A DNA stretch of 58,776 nt from Robertmurraya korlensis (lineage in GTDB: Bacteria > Bacillota > Bacilli > Bacillales > Cytobacillaceae): the NCBI RefSeq assembly GCF_023715225.1, contig NZ_JAMBNS010000020.1, positions 1-58,776 of the forward strand, given 5' to 3'. Below, in pieces: positions 43,954-53,504 of the stretch. The position numbers and the translations under genes are program-made. Every line of letters starts with the position of its first letter. The first letter of the stretch is position 1. The notes beneath the pieces are model-generated. The model was not told the origin of the DNA. It worked only from the letters and a program-made list of their open reading frames with translations, and made no database searches.

Positions 43954-44823
43954 TCATACATCGTCAACAATTTGTAAAAAGATATATTTGATATTTGGTG
44001 TGTATGCCGTTGAATCTGTATACGCCCAATAACGTTTTCTACTATTCGTTGTATGTGCGTTGACAAGCGGCATACCATCTGCATCCTTTGCAGTTACAAT
44101 GGTCGTATGATTAAATCTTCCATCTCCCTCGAAGTCATAGCAAATAATATCACCTAACTTCAATTCTTCTGGTCGATTCACTTCAACTGCCCGCAAACCT
44201 ATCCTAGCATTCGGCAAATACCACCGGAAGGAGTGGGCAACTGTCCAGGTATACGTCCAACTATTGTTTTGCATCCACCAGCCCTTTGATCGGTTAGGAT
44301 ACCCCGTCATCGGTGCCCCTCCCGCGCGAAGACATTGGGATATATAATTTGTACAGTCGTTCGTAAACTTACTAAAGCGCGGATTATAACTGTTCCACCA
44401 TGTTTCCGCATATTTCACAGCATTTAAACGATCGTATTCAAAACTCAGTCGTTCATCAAATACATCATTAATACTTGCTTCTGCTTTTTCTACAGTTAAA
44501 TCAGGGAAGAGTTCCTCATCATCAACCAATGTGCCTTTATAAAATTCAGCTTTTCTTTCCTCTATTTCTTCCTCTATATATAATGTTCCTTTATGGTTAA
44601 TCAAGTACTGAAAGTGAACCTGGTAATAAACGTGAGCGATGTCTGCTACCTGCTCTATGCTCTGTATTTTTCCGCTAGCTTTGGCTTTAACAATTTCTCC
44701 TTCTCTCTCTGCTAGCCCCTGTTTCTTCCTGTTTATTTTCTCGCATTCCTCGTTACTATTTCGTGTTTTGGTAACACATTGCTTGACCCTTTTCTCGAGT
44801 GATACTTGAAGCTGTTTTCTCAC
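43954..44823 (-). CDS. yhbB: Amidase-domain protein (YhbB-like)
   Basis: The 289-residue protein has a charged, helical N-terminal half and a C-terminal amidase_6 domain (about 145-289). The domain starts YDRLNAVKYAETWWNSYNP and has the Cys in FTNDCTNYISQCL, and later DIICYDF and HTTIVTA, fitting a papain-like Cys-His pair. No signal peptide is visible. It is the counterpart of B. subtilis YhbB, between cspR and yhbA. I chose GTG 44823, which has GAAGGGAG eight bases upstream; TTG 44850 has no site. The substrate is unknown. Confidence 0.82.
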   Translation of the reverse strand: MRKQLQVSLEKRVKQCVTKTRNSNEECEKINRKKQGLAEREGEIVKAKASGKIQSIEQVADIAHVYYQVHFQYLINHKGTLYIEEEIEERKAEFYKGTLVDDEELFPDLTVEKAEASINDVFDERLSFEYDRLNAVKYAETWWNSYNPRFSKFTNDCTNYISQCLRAGGAPMTGYPNRSKGWWMQNNSWTYTWTVAHSFRWYLPNARIGLRAVEVNRPEELKLGDIICYDFEGDGRFNHTTIVTAKDADGMPLVNAHTTNSRKRYWAYTDSTAYTPNIKYIFLQIVDDV

Positions 44824-44871
44824 CTTTTTCACTCCCTTCAAGTACAACATATGAAGAAGGTGAAAAAAAAA

Positions 44872-44893
44872 TGAGAGTAACGAAGTACTCTCA
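44872..44893 (-). terminator. Terminator of queG
   Basis: An eight-base stem TGAGAGTA with six-base loop is followed on the minus strand by nine T, overlapping the queG stop codon. Confidence 0.92.
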
Positions 44894-46021
44894 CTGAATG
44901 AATGATAATCCTTTATTTATTTCTTCCAGAACCTCTTGGTCCTCTTCTTTTTGCTTTGCCGTGACTAGTGCATCCACTGCCGTTGTTCCACCGATTTTTC
45001 CTAGTGCCCATGCAGCCGTCCCTCTTAACACGGGTCTTGGATCCTTTTTCATGACTTGGATTAAATCCTCAACAGCAGTCTCATCTTTATAATGAGCCAA
45101 CGCGATAATAGCATTTCTCTGAATTGGCTTTTTCCCACGCCAAGACCCCGATACATGTCCATATTTTTCTTTGAACTCGCGATTACTCATGAAGAGTAAA
45201 GGACGTAAAAGGGGTTTTGCAATCTCTGGATCAGGTTCCATTTCTTCATGAAGATGAAAATCCTTCCCTTTATTTTCAGGACAAACCGTTTGACATGTGT
45301 CACAACCGTACAATCTATTTCCAATCTTTCCTCTAAATTCATCTGGTAAGAAGCCTTTCGTTTGTGTTAAAAAGGCAATACATTTGTGCGAATTTAGTTG
45401 CCCACCTTGGACAAGTGCTCCTGTTGGACAAGCATCTACACATTTATTGCATTCTCCACACCCATTTTCAATCGGCTGATCTGGTTCAAACGGGAGATTC
45501 GTAATCATTTCCCCTAAATATACGTAGGAACCAAACTCTGGAGTAATAATGGCACAATTCTTCCCACTCCAGCCAATCCCTGCTCGTTCTGCTACGGCTC
45601 TATCTGCAAGCTCTCCTGTATCCACCATTGATTTTACAAGGGCGCCTGAGACTCTCGATTGGATATAGTCCTCGAGTTTTTTTAACCGATCACGAAGGAC
45701 GGTATGATAATCTGTTCCCCAAGAAGCTCGACAGAAGATGCCTCTTCTCTCTCCTTTTTTGCTTTCCACTCTTGTCTTCATTTTAGATGGATAGGCAAGT
45801 GCAATGGAGATAATGGAAGCTGCCTCAGGTAAAAGTAAAGATGGCTCGACTCTTTTATTAATATCTGGCTCTTCAAAACCCGACTGATACTCTAACTTTT
45901 GTTGCCTTACAAGACGGTTTCGTAACTCAGAGAACGTCGATGCAGATGTAAATCCAATTTTATCGATTCCGATCGTTTTGCTATATTCAATAATATCTAT
46001 TTTTAATTGATGATAATTCAA
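44891..46021 (-). CDS. queG: Epoxyqueuosine reductase
   Basis: The 376-residue cobalamin-dependent iron-sulfur enzyme makes the last step of queuosine synthesis in tRNA, reducing epoxyqueuosine. Two [4Fe-4S] sites are seen: CGECNKCVDACPTGAL near residue 190 and CDTCQTVCPENKG near 245. The C-terminal 80 residues form HEAT/PBS-type repeats, as in B. subtilis YhbA. The start is TTG 46021, with GAGGTG eight bases upstream; an ATG at 46042 lies before that site. It has its own terminator. Confidence 0.95.
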   Translation of the reverse strand: MNYHQLKIDIIEYSKTIGIDKIGFTSASTFSELRNRLVRQQKLEYQSGFEEPDINKRVEPSLLLPEAASIISIALAYPSKMKTRVESKKGERRGIFCRASWGTDYHTVLRDRLKKLEDYIQSRVSGALVKSMVDTGELADRAVAERAGIGWSGKNCAIITPEFGSYVYLGEMITNLPFEPDQPIENGCGECNKCVDACPTGALVQGGQLNSHKCIAFLTQTKGFLPDEFRGKIGNRLYGCDTCQTVCPENKGKDFHLHEEMEPDPEIAKPLLRPLLFMSNREFKEKYGHVSGSWRGKKPIQRNAIIALAHYKDETAVEDLIQVMKKDPRPVLRGTAAWALGKIGGTTAVDALVTAKQKEEDQEVLEEINKGLSFIQ

Positions 46022-46109
46022 ATGTCCTTCACCTCGTTCCATACTTACAAATACGAATTCACTGCATTCTATGATAAACTATTTTAAATACTTTTTGGAG
46101 GTGGAATGT

Positions 46110-46778
46110 TTGGAAATAACGATTTCTCCTGAGCTTCTGTCACTAGTCCCAGGTTTTAAAATGGGCATCATCATATATAAAGACATTGAGGTTGGATCTT
46201 CCCCACAAATGCTTAGAGGTAGACTACAGCTTTTTCAAGAATCATTATACTTCGATTTAGAAGAGAAGCAACTATCTGATCTTAAGGGGATTAGTGAATG
46301 GAGATCTATTTTCAAGAAAACCGGTAAGGATCCTAATCGTTATCGTCATTCAGCTGAAGCTTTATACAGACGTGTCAAAAAACAAAATTACATACAAAGT
46401 ATTAACAGTGCCACAGATTTAAATAACTTTCTCTCATTGAAGTATGAGATTCCTTTAGGTATCTATGACCTTAGTCATCTTAATGGGGACATAATAATTA
46501 GCATCGGAACGGAAGATGAAGAATACGAGGGACTTAATGGACGTAGCAATTCCCTTCATCAGTTAATTATTTCCTCCGATGAAAAAGGCGGGTTTGGCAG
46601 TCCTTATGTTGATTCAGTAAGATCGGCTGTAACGGAAGCAACAAGAGATGCGATACACCTGATTTATTTACGTCCGTCATTAACAATTGAAGAAGGAGAA
46701 CTTTTGACAGAATCCGTTATGAACATGTTTACACAAATTCATGGTGGGGTTGGGGAATGTCAAGTGATTGGTGAGTAA
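46110..46778 (+). CDS. B3/B4 tRNA-binding-domain protein
   Basis: The 222-residue protein resembles stand-alone B3/B4 domains, related to the editing part of phenylalanyl-tRNA synthetase beta: WRSIFKKTGKDPNRYRHSAEALYRRV, then INSATDLNNFLSLKYEIPLGIYD. Such proteins may deacylate mischarged tRNA, but for the bacterial free forms the role is unproven. The start is TTG 46110 with GGAGG eight bases upstream; the ATG at 46071 precedes that site. It is divergent from queG. Confidence 0.85.
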   Translation: MEITISPELLSLVPGFKMGIIIYKDIEVGSSPQMLRGRLQLFQESLYFDLEEKQLSDLKGISEWRSIFKKTGKDPNRYRHSAEALYRRVKKQNYIQSINSATDLNNFLSLKYEIPLGIYDLSHLNGDIIISIGTEDEEYEGLNGRSNSLHQLIISSDEKGGFGSPYVDSVRSAVTEATRDAIHLIYLRPSLTIEEGELLTESVMNMFTQIHGGVGECQVIGE

Positions 46779-46787
46779 GGTAATTTA

Positions 46788-46813
46788 ACTCCCCTGTGAT
46801 TAGCAGGGGAGTT
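46788..46813. terminator. Terminator between the B3/B4 gene and the aldo/keto reductase gene
   Basis: A perfect 11-bp stem AACTCCCCTGC-type hairpin lies between convergent genes. The T runs on both sides are short. Confidence 0.7.
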
Positions 46814-46818
46814 GTCTT

Positions 46819-47664
46819 TTAAAAATCAAAATTATCAGGGTCTGGACCCACTCTTTTATTTTGATTTAATTCATTGATCCGCTTCATATCTTCTTCTGAA
46901 AGAACAAAATCAAATAGTGATGCATTTTCAATGATTCGATGCTCTTTTGTTGATTTTGGAATCGTCACAACACCGTTTTGAAGGTCCCACTTTAAAATAA
47001 CTTGAGCAACACTCTTTCCATACGTTTGTGCAATTTCCTGTAGAACAGGGTGGTTTAGCAACTCTCCTTGCATCAATGGAGACCATGCTTCAAGTTGAAT
47101 ATGATGCTTTTGGCAAAATTCTTTAAGCTCCACTTGCGTTAATCGAGGGTGGTATTCGACTTGATTAATCGCAGGAATAACGCTAGCATCTTTCATTAAC
47201 TCTTCTAAATGATGAATTTGAAAATTACTTACTCCAATTGCTTTTACTTTTCCTTCATTATAAATGGTTTCAAGTGCCCTCCAAGCCTCTTTATATTTTC
47301 CTTCGACTGGCCAATGAATCAAGTATAAATCCAAGTATTCTAAACCTAGTTTCTTTAAACTTTCTTCATACGCCGAAATAGTAGAATCATAGCCTAAATC
47401 TGCATTCCATACTTTTGAGGTAATAAATAAATCCTCTCTAGTAATTCCTGCTTCTTTCATTCCTTCTCGGATCCCTTCCCCAACACCTGCTTCATTTCCA
47501 TAAATTGAAGCTGTATCAATGCTTCTATATCCATGACATATAGCTGTTTTTATTGCATGAACCAACTCTGGCCCCTCTTCTACTTTAAACACACCAAGTC
47601 CAAACCAAGGCATGTTTACCCCATTATTTAAAGTAGTCGTTTCTTGTAAATGTTTATTTGTCAT
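46819..47664 (-). CDS. ytbE: Aldo/keto reductase (YtbE-like)
   Basis: The 281-residue NADPH-dependent oxidoreductase has the AKR tetrad: Asp and Tyr in SIDTASIYGNEAGVG, Lys in ITSKVW, and His in YLIHWP. The cofactor-binding IPKSTKEHRIIEN near the C terminus is present. It reduces small aldehydes such as methylglyoxal in relatives. It begins three bases after the MFS gene, so they share a transcript; the pair with an HxlR regulator upstream is the ytbD-ytbE/ytcD arrangement of B. subtilis. Confidence 0.92.
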   Translation of the reverse strand: MTNKHLQETTTLNNGVNMPWFGLGVFKVEEGPELVHAIKTAICHGYRSIDTASIYGNEAGVGEGIREGMKEAGITREDLFITSKVWNADLGYDSTISAYEESLKKLGLEYLDLYLIHWPVEGKYKEAWRALETIYNEGKVKAIGVSNFQIHHLEELMKDASVIPAINQVEYHPRLTQVELKEFCQKHHIQLEAWSPLMQGELLNHPVLQEIAQTYGKSVAQVILKWDLQNGVVTIPKSTKEHRIIENASLFDFVLSEEDMKRINELNQNKRVGPDPDNFDF

Positions 47665-47667
47665 TTA

Positions 47668-48858
47668 TTAGCCCTCCATTATATCTTTTTTTTCAAGAGT
47701 TAGGCTTACGCCTGTTAAAATTACAGCACCAAATACCATTAACGAACCAAACCATGCCGTATGAATCAACCCCATCTGATCGGTTATGATTCCGCCAACA
47801 TAAGAACCAACAGCTATCCCTGCATTAAAAGCCGCAATGTTTATCGCTGATGCCACATCTACTGCTCCTGGAACGAAGCGTTCTGCAAGCATAACGACAT
47901 ATACTTGAAGACCAGGAACGTTCATAAAGGCAAAGAGCCCCATCAATAAAATTGTTAGTATTCCAACGACTTTGAACGGAGCAGTAAAGCTTAATATGAG
48001 GAGAATCACTGCCTGAATGAGAAACATATAAAATAAAGACTTGAGAGGCTTATGATTTGCTAGTCGACCACCAATAACATTTCCAAGCGCAATGGCAATG
48101 CCATATACGAGTAAAACGACAGCAACTAATTCCTCTTTAATACCTGTGATACTTTGAAGCAATGGTGTTAAATACGTAAATACTACAAATGTCCCTCCAT
48201 ATCCTAATGCCGTAATAATGAACATTAGTAACAAACGTCCATTTCTGACTAAGTTTAACTGATCACGGAATGTTGTTTTGTTCCCTTTGGGTAATTCGGC
48301 CGGAACGAGGATGCTATTTGCAATCAACGCTATTATTCCGACAATAACAATAGCAACAAATGCTGTTCTCCAACCGACCTGTTGACCAATAAAGGTACCG
48401 ATAGGAACTCCGGTAATTGTTGCAACCGTTAGCCCTGTAAACATAATAGAAATAGCACTAGCTCTACGGTTTTCAGGAACTAAGCTCGCTGCAATTGTAG
48501 AGCCAATTGACATAAATACACCATGAGAAAATGCTGATAATACTCTTGCTGCAAGTAAAACACCTATTGATGTTGCTGAAGCTGCTAGACTATTGCCGAT
48601 TATAAAAATGAGCATAATCCAAAACAGTAGCTTCTTTTTCGACATACTCGAAGTAATCGAAGTTAATACTGGGGCACCTACCGTGACTCCTAGTGCATAT
48701 AAAGAGACCGTTAGGCCAGCCATTGTAACAGATATTTGTAAATCCTTTGCAATGAGAGGAAGCAACCCCACACTAATAAATTCAGTTGTCCCAATCGCAA
48801 AAGCACTAATTGCTAATGCTAATAAAGCGAATGTACTTCTCTTTTGATCTATATTCAT
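47668..48858 (-). CDS. ytbD: MFS transporter (YtbD-like, DHA1 family)
   Basis: The 396-residue protein has 12 membrane segments and DHA1 features: AIGTTEFISVGLLP in helix 1, and the motif-A loop region at LANHKPLKS. It resembles AraJ/YtbD-type drug or sugar efflux proteins. The aldo/keto reductase gene follows and a divergent HxlR regulator lies 165 bp upstream. I infer export of a toxic carbonyl compound or its reduced product. AGGAGG precedes the ATG. Confidence 0.9.
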   Translation of the reverse strand: MNIDQKRSTFALLALAISAFAIGTTEFISVGLLPLIAKDLQISVTMAGLTVSLYALGVTVGAPVLTSITSSMSKKKLLFWIMLIFIIGNSLAASATSIGVLLAARVLSAFSHGVFMSIGSTIAASLVPENRRASAISIMFTGLTVATITGVPIGTFIGQQVGWRTAFVAIVIVGIIALIANSILVPAELPKGNKTTFRDQLNLVRNGRLLLMFIITALGYGGTFVVFTYLTPLLQSITGIKEELVAVVLLVYGIAIALGNVIGGRLANHKPLKSLFYMFLIQAVILLILSFTAPFKVVGILTILLMGLFAFMNVPGLQVYVVMLAERFVPGAVDVASAINIAAFNAGIAVGSYVGGIITDQMGLIHTAWFGSLMVFGAVILTGVSLTLEKKDIMEG

Positions 48859-49023
48859 TTACTTTCCTCCTATATTTTCGTTGATATGATTCCTTGGTGT
48901 ATTTCATCAACAAATGTTATTATGATTCATAGAGTTCAATTAGGAAAGAACGCACTTTTAAGTAATATAGATACCTTTTAGTAAGGTAGGTACTTTTTAG
49001 TGCCTATAGAAAGGAGAACAAAA

Positions 49024-49389
49024 ATGGAGAAAAAGAAGTACAACATAGGTGTTGAAGCCACGTTAGAGGTGATTGGAGGAAAATGGAAATGCGTCATTTT
49101 ATGCCACCTTACACATGGGAAAAAGCGAACAAATGAACTGAAGCGATTAATGCCAAATATTACTCAAAAAATGTTAACACAGCAATTACGTGAGTTAGAG
49201 GAGGATGGAGTCATCAACCGAATTAGTTACAATCAAGTTCCTCCTAAAGTCGAATATGATCTCAGTGAGTATGGAAAAAGTCTACAATCAATTTTGGATT
49301 TGCTATGTGCATGGGGAGAATCTCATATTACAAAAGTTTACGGAGATAAATATGAGGTTTTAGAGGAAAGCATATTAAATCAAAAATAG
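49024..49389 (+). CDS. ytcD: HxlR-family transcriptional regulator (YtcD-like)
   Basis: The 121-residue protein is a winged helix of the HxlR/DUF24 type: VIGGKWKCVILCHL, LKRLMPNITQKMLTQQLRELEEDGVI, then VPPKVEYDLSEYG. The Cys in KWKC matches the redox-sensing Cys of this family (HypR, YodB, HxlR relatives), so it may sense electrophiles such as aldehydes or quinones. ATG 49024 has AAGGAG seven to eight bases upstream; ATG 49000 does not. It is divergent from and probably controls ytbD-ytbE. Confidence 0.92.
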   Translation: MEKKKYNIGVEATLEVIGGKWKCVILCHLTHGKKRTNELKRLMPNITQKMLTQQLRELEEDGVINRISYNQVPPKVEYDLSEYGKSLQSILDLLCAWGESHITKVYGDKYEVLEESILNQK

Positions 49390-49400
49390 ATTATTATTAA

Positions 49401-49432
49401 AATTCCCCCGTTTTCTTTAATACGGGGGAATT
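49401..49432. terminator. Hairpin after the HxlR gene
   Basis: An 11-bp stem AATTCCCCCGT with ten-base loop lies 12 bases after the regulator stop. Its plus-strand tail is A-rich, so termination there is uncertain. Confidence 0.5.
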
Positions 49433-49436
49433 AAAA

Positions 49437-49474
49437 AACGCAGTACATCGTTTTTATAAACGGCATACTGCGTT
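49437..49474 (-). terminator. Terminator of tRNA-Gly
   Basis: A nine-base stem AACGCAGTA with inner pairing is followed on the minus strand by six T, 12 bases beyond the tRNA CCA end. Confidence 0.85.
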
Positions 49475-49485
49475 GCTTATATGTA

Positions 49486-49559
49486 TGGAGCGGGTGATGA
49501 GAATCGAACTCACGACATCAGCTTGGAAGGCTGAGGTTTTACCATTAAACTACACCCGC
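49486..49559 (-). tRNA. tRNA-Gly (anticodon UCC)
   Basis: Acceptor arm GCGGGTG pairs with CACCCGC, followed by discriminator T and an encoded CCA. The anticodon loop CTTCCAA gives UCC, and GTTCGAT is in the T loop. It is an isolated gene. Confidence 0.97.
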
Positions 49560-49737
49560 AATATGTGATTCATATTTGGTACTTTTATATAATACAAAGA
49601 TTCCTAAAAAAAATCAAGTATTTTGTCGAATTTTTTTCTTGTAAGAGCAAAGGTTATTTTTTCCTATTGTTCTTGTTAATAAATGTACATTCTCATAAAA
49701 TAAGATATAGAATATATTGAGCTAGAGGTGCATAGGG

Positions 49738-51003
49738 ATGAGTGAGCTTTTTCAAGGATTATTGATTAATTTATTGTTTATTCTTCTATCCATTTTGCTA
49801 CTCAACTTATTAATCCTAGCCAAACACAATATATATACGTATCGATTTGGTAAGCTGCACCTTTTCCTTTTATCATCCCTCTTAATGATTGTTTGTATTC
49901 TATTGTCTGTTAGAGTTGATGAAGGCTTTGTTTATGACTTGCGCTTCATCCCTTTTCTACTTGGATGTATTTATGGTGGCAGACCTGTCATATTGGGTTT
50001 GGCTAGCGTCATGATCCTCATCCGACTCCCCTTCGGTGGAAACGGTATTTGGGTGACCATTATACTCGCAGTCATATACACAGCTGTTATGATTTATTTG
50101 TATCCTAATTTATTAAAAAAGCCTCTTTATAACCGACTATTTCTTTTTACATTTCTATCCTTTTTATATTCAGTGATAGGGTTCTTAATTCCATCGATTT
50201 TATTTGATTTTGATCAGACCTTTTCTTATTTCATTTATGTAATGGTCCTAACAGCTTCTACATTTTTTGTTTGTTACTTGTGTGAAGTACTTCGAACCTT
50301 TCATCTTTTGCAAATGGAATCGATTAAGTTTGAAAAAATGGAAACTGTCAGCCATTTAGCTGCTAGTATCAGTCATGAAGTACGAAATCCATTAACGGTT
50401 GTGAGAGGATTTTTACAATTGGTCCATGAACATGCCGATACACCTAAGGATTGTAAAACCTACACTTCTCTTGCGATTGCGGAAGCAGACCGTGCATCTG
50501 AAATTATTAATGAATATCTAACTTTTGCTAGACCACATCCTGAAGTGGAATTGCCACTCGACTTGGAGCATGAAATTCAAAAGTGTGTTGAAATCATTCG
50601 TCCGCTTGCCAACAAACAAGGAATAACAATTGAAACAGCATTTTTACATAACCACTCGATCACTGGTGATCCACATAAATTCCAGCAAATACTGCTGAAT
50701 ATCTCGAAAAATGGTATCGATGCGATGAAGTCTGGCGGTATATTATTTTTGTTCACAAAAGAGGATGAGAATGGTGTGCATCTAAGTATTACAGACACTG
50801 GAAATGGTATGACAGCAGAACAAGTCGCAAGATTAGGGGAACCGTTCTTTTCATTAAAAGGCAACAAGGGGACTGGTTTAGGAATGATGGTCGTTTTTCG
50901 TATTGTCGAAAGCATGAGAGGCTCTGTGCATGTGGAAAGCAAGCCGATGAAAGGCACAAGAATTACCCTTTCCTTTCCTATTGATGAAACCTCTCATACA
51001 TAA
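49738..51003 (+). CDS. Membrane sensor histidine kinase (KinB-like, 5TMR type)
   Basis: The 421-residue protein has six hydrophobic segments (to about residue 190) of the 5TMR-LYT type with the RFIPFLLGCIYGGRP motif, then HisKA with the phospho-His in SISHEVRNPL near residue 212, and an HATPase with N and G boxes (NISKNGIDAM, DTGNGM, GNKGTGLGMMV). The layout is that of KinB-type sporulation kinases. The kinase lacks PAS domains and has no adjacent response regulator, so it may feed the Spo0F phosphorelay; that is inference. GAGGTG lies ten bases before the ATG. A strong terminator follows. Confidence 0.9.
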   Translation: MSELFQGLLINLLFILLSILLLNLLILAKHNIYTYRFGKLHLFLLSSLLMIVCILLSVRVDEGFVYDLRFIPFLLGCIYGGRPVILGLASVMILIRLPFGGNGIWVTIILAVIYTAVMIYLYPNLLKKPLYNRLFLFTFLSFLYSVIGFLIPSILFDFDQTFSYFIYVMVLTASTFFVCYLCEVLRTFHLLQMESIKFEKMETVSHLAASISHEVRNPLTVVRGFLQLVHEHADTPKDCKTYTSLAIAEADRASEIINEYLTFARPHPEVELPLDLEHEIQKCVEIIRPLANKQGITIETAFLHNHSITGDPHKFQQILLNISKNGIDAMKSGGILFLFTKEDENGVHLSITDTGNGMTAEQVARLGEPFFSLKGNKGTGLGMMVVFRIVESMRGSVHVESKPMKGTRITLSFPIDETSHT

Positions 51004-51037
51004 AATGAGCTCTTACCATCTGGTAAGAGCTCATTTT
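51002..51037. terminator. Terminator of the KinB-like gene
   Basis: A 17-bp perfect stem with a two-base loop (arms AAAATGAGCTCTTACCA) overlaps the stop codon and ends in a T run. Confidence 0.95.
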
Positions 51038-51126
51038 ACAATTCTTTTTGTAGTTCAAAAACATCTTTATAAGGTACAGGGTCTAAGACAACAATGGAAG
51101 TAAGGAAATAGGAGAACAACTATCCT

Positions 51127-52218
51127 CTATTCTAACTCTAAATCATTTACTGCTTTTTTCAACTGCTCAATGTCTATCTTAATATTGTCAAAACCACTCC
51201 AATAAGTAGAATCATTGGGGTATTGGTCATAATGGATCCCCTCTCCTATTATGTGGCGATAATTTAAATCAAGAAATGAACTGAGATGCCAGTAACAGGT
51301 TTCTAAGTAATTTGGAGAAAAAAACTCAATTACTTTAGTACCTGGGTTGCAAAAGGTCAGATTAGTTAAACCTGCACCATGAGGTGCAACAATAAATTTA
51401 GCTTTAGAAAATAAATTAATCTGTTCTACAACTGACAGGTTTTGTAGAGATACTTTAGTAAATCCATGTTCGTTTAAAAAATTAACAACCTCCTCCTCAT
51501 TCAGTACTCTTCTACCTTCTGCATCTTCTCTAGTAATGTAGATCCTTTCGCTAAATGATGTTGTCATATCATTTGCAAAAGGTAAGAATTTTTCCCTTAA
51601 AAAGTCAGAAGCCCATTTTGCCGTATATCCAGTACGGGATGGAACGACAAGTTGTTTAGATTGAATAAACATATCATTACTACTTTGAATAATTTTTTCC
51701 TTTGGAATCCTTAATAAATCCAAGGTTTCTCTTTGATAAGAAAAGTTACACTTATTTAATATATAGTAATCTATCGGGATTCTACTTTTCGTTAGTAAGT
51801 CAAAGCGTGGTAAAATATCAAACATCCAATGGTAGTAGTTATGGCCTCCTAAAGTTGCGATTACTCCTATAGTTTTGGAAGAACTTTCGACTTTTGGAAG
51901 ATGGTTACGTTTAAAGAGTGAATGATCAGCAGGAGAAGAAATAAATTCAGTTGAGAGATCCCACACCAATTTATTATCAGGTGTAATAATTACTCCATTT
52001 TCTCCAAAAACATACCCATTAGGAAATGTAAATACATAAGCAGGGGATTGCCAATCTAAACAGTAATCAGAAGGATTATTGTCAAATAGTGCAGGGTTTG
52101 GTATAGCATCATATACTTTTTTACAATATTGATCCAAGGAACCAAGGCCTTCTTGGGATTCAAACCATTCAAAAAAAGATGAAACATATTCTTTGGGTAC
52201 TTTTTCTTCATTATGCAT
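51127..52218 (-). CDS. GT61-family glycosyltransferase (DUF563)
   Basis: The 363-residue protein resembles GT61/DUF563 glycosyltransferases of bacterial capsule and spore-coat loci. HNYYHWMFDILPRFDLL in the middle, IYITREDAEGRRVLNE, and the AKFIVAPHGAGLTNLTFCNPGTKVIEFF motif near the C terminus are typical. No signal or membrane segment is seen. GGAGG lies 12 bases before the ATG, rather far. It is the most downstream gene of a glycosylation island and is 140 bp from the next CgeB-like gene. Donor and acceptor sugars are unknown. Confidence 0.85.
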   Translation of the reverse strand: MHNEEKVPKEYVSSFFEWFESQEGLGSLDQYCKKVYDAIPNPALFDNNPSDYCLDWQSPAYVFTFPNGYVFGENGVIITPDNKLVWDLSTEFISSPADHSLFKRNHLPKVESSSKTIGVIATLGGHNYYHWMFDILPRFDLLTKSRIPIDYYILNKCNFSYQRETLDLLRIPKEKIIQSSNDMFIQSKQLVVPSRTGYTAKWASDFLREKFLPFANDMTTSFSERIYITREDAEGRRVLNEEEVVNFLNEHGFTKVSLQNLSVVEQINLFSKAKFIVAPHGAGLTNLTFCNPGTKVIEFFSPNYLETCYWHLSSFLDLNYRHIIGEGIHYDQYPNDSTYWSGFDNIKIDIEQLKKAVNDLELE

Positions 52219-52359
52219 ATTTTAGTAAAACCTCCACTCTAAATTGATGATCAATAGTCCTACCTTCTGATTAATTGGTGGGGGGAATTATAAAAAAGTT
52301 TGCTTCTTAGATAGCAGTTCTCACTACTATTTTTTGTTATTCATTTCATAACTTTCTTT

Positions 52360-53337
52360 TCAGATCACATTGTTTTTCTTTAAAACTCGCACAATTTCTT
52401 CTGCCCTACTATGATAAGTATTGTGTTTGACAGTTTCATAACCTTGTGCACTAATAACCTCTCGTTGTTCAGGGGTCTTTAAAAAATACTTTACTAATTT
52501 TATCGTTTCTTCAGGCGAATTGGTAACGACTAAATCATGTCCGGGTACAAATAATCTCCTAATCTCCTCCGTATCATTCGTTATTAAAAATCCCTTTGAA
52601 CCTAAAATCTCATAAGTTCGGTGAGTAAGTTGATGATTAAAACTTTGTAACCCCAATACAATTTTTGCAGATCTATATAAATTACCAGTATCAATATACG
52701 ATATTGGCCCCCTTAACCAATCTGATGGGATATTCTTCCCTAAATAGTTCCCCATTTTTTCCCACCCACGTCCGAAAAAGTCAATTCGTATCCCTTCTTC
52801 AATGAGTCCAAATACCAAATCTTCAAGATATTTTAAGCGTTCTTTGTAATCATTATTGTTAAAATCCCAAACATATGAATTGGCAACTAATACTACATCA
52901 TGTCTAAATTCTTCCATTTCCTTTCCTGGAAAATGAATATTTTGCTCATATCCAAATTGAAGGTATTCACATGGAAATCCATTTTCACGGTAAAATTGAA
53001 CTTTTTCCTTACAGATAGTAAAAACGAAATCTGGATTTAACCTTTTAATGCATGGATAAGCAAAAGTTTCTGTATACCTGGGGTCTTCAACTGACCAGTA
53101 GACATGCGGGATTCCCCTCATCTTAACATGTTTATGAATTAAATCAGGATTATCCCCCTCTGTTTCCGCTCCCCACCCTTGAGTTATGATTAAATCGGGT
53201 TTAAAATTTTCTATTGCATCAACTATTTTCTTTTCATCAAGGTTCCCTACTAGCTCAACTTCATGACCGGCACTTTTGAAACCATTGGGGAGCAAATGAA
53301 TCAATACATAATTACTATCGAAGAAAAGAACTTTCAT
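52360..53337 (-). CDS. CgeB-like glycosyltransferase
   Basis: The 325-residue protein resembles CgeB/YkvP-type proteins: an N-terminal alpha/beta domain (MKVLFFDSN, FKPDLIITQGWGAE, YWSVEDPRYTETFA, DFVFTICKE) and a C-terminal GT-B-like domain (SAKIVLGLQSFNHQLTHRTYEILGSKGFLIT). In B. subtilis CgeB is made late in the mother cell and helps form the outer spore crust. ATG 53337 has GAGGTG six bases upstream; a GTG three codons earlier overlaps that. It is about 40-50% like the next gene by eye, indicating duplication. Confidence 0.85.
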   Translation of the reverse strand: MKVLFFDSNYVLIHLLPNGFKSAGHEVELVGNLDEKKIVDAIENFKPDLIITQGWGAETEGDNPDLIHKHVKMRGIPHVYWSVEDPRYTETFAYPCIKRLNPDFVFTICKEKVQFYRENGFPCEYLQFGYEQNIHFPGKEMEEFRHDVVLVANSYVWDFNNNDYKERLKYLEDLVFGLIEEGIRIDFFGRGWEKMGNYLGKNIPSDWLRGPISYIDTGNLYRSAKIVLGLQSFNHQLTHRTYEILGSKGFLITNDTEEIRRLFVPGHDLVVTNSPEETIKLVKYFLKTPEQREVISAQGYETVKHNTYHSRAEEIVRVLKKNNVI

Positions 53338-53504
53338 AAAATGCACCTCAATATTTTAGATTCTTTATAAGGTACGTGAATCAACTTAATGATGTACGTA
53401 ACTATGAGATATAAGAGTAGAATTTCAACTATATTTGCTGAGTCTTCAGCGCATAAATCCTTTTTTTAACCCTTAAAAATTTTTAGGACCAATTTTAATA
53501 ATCT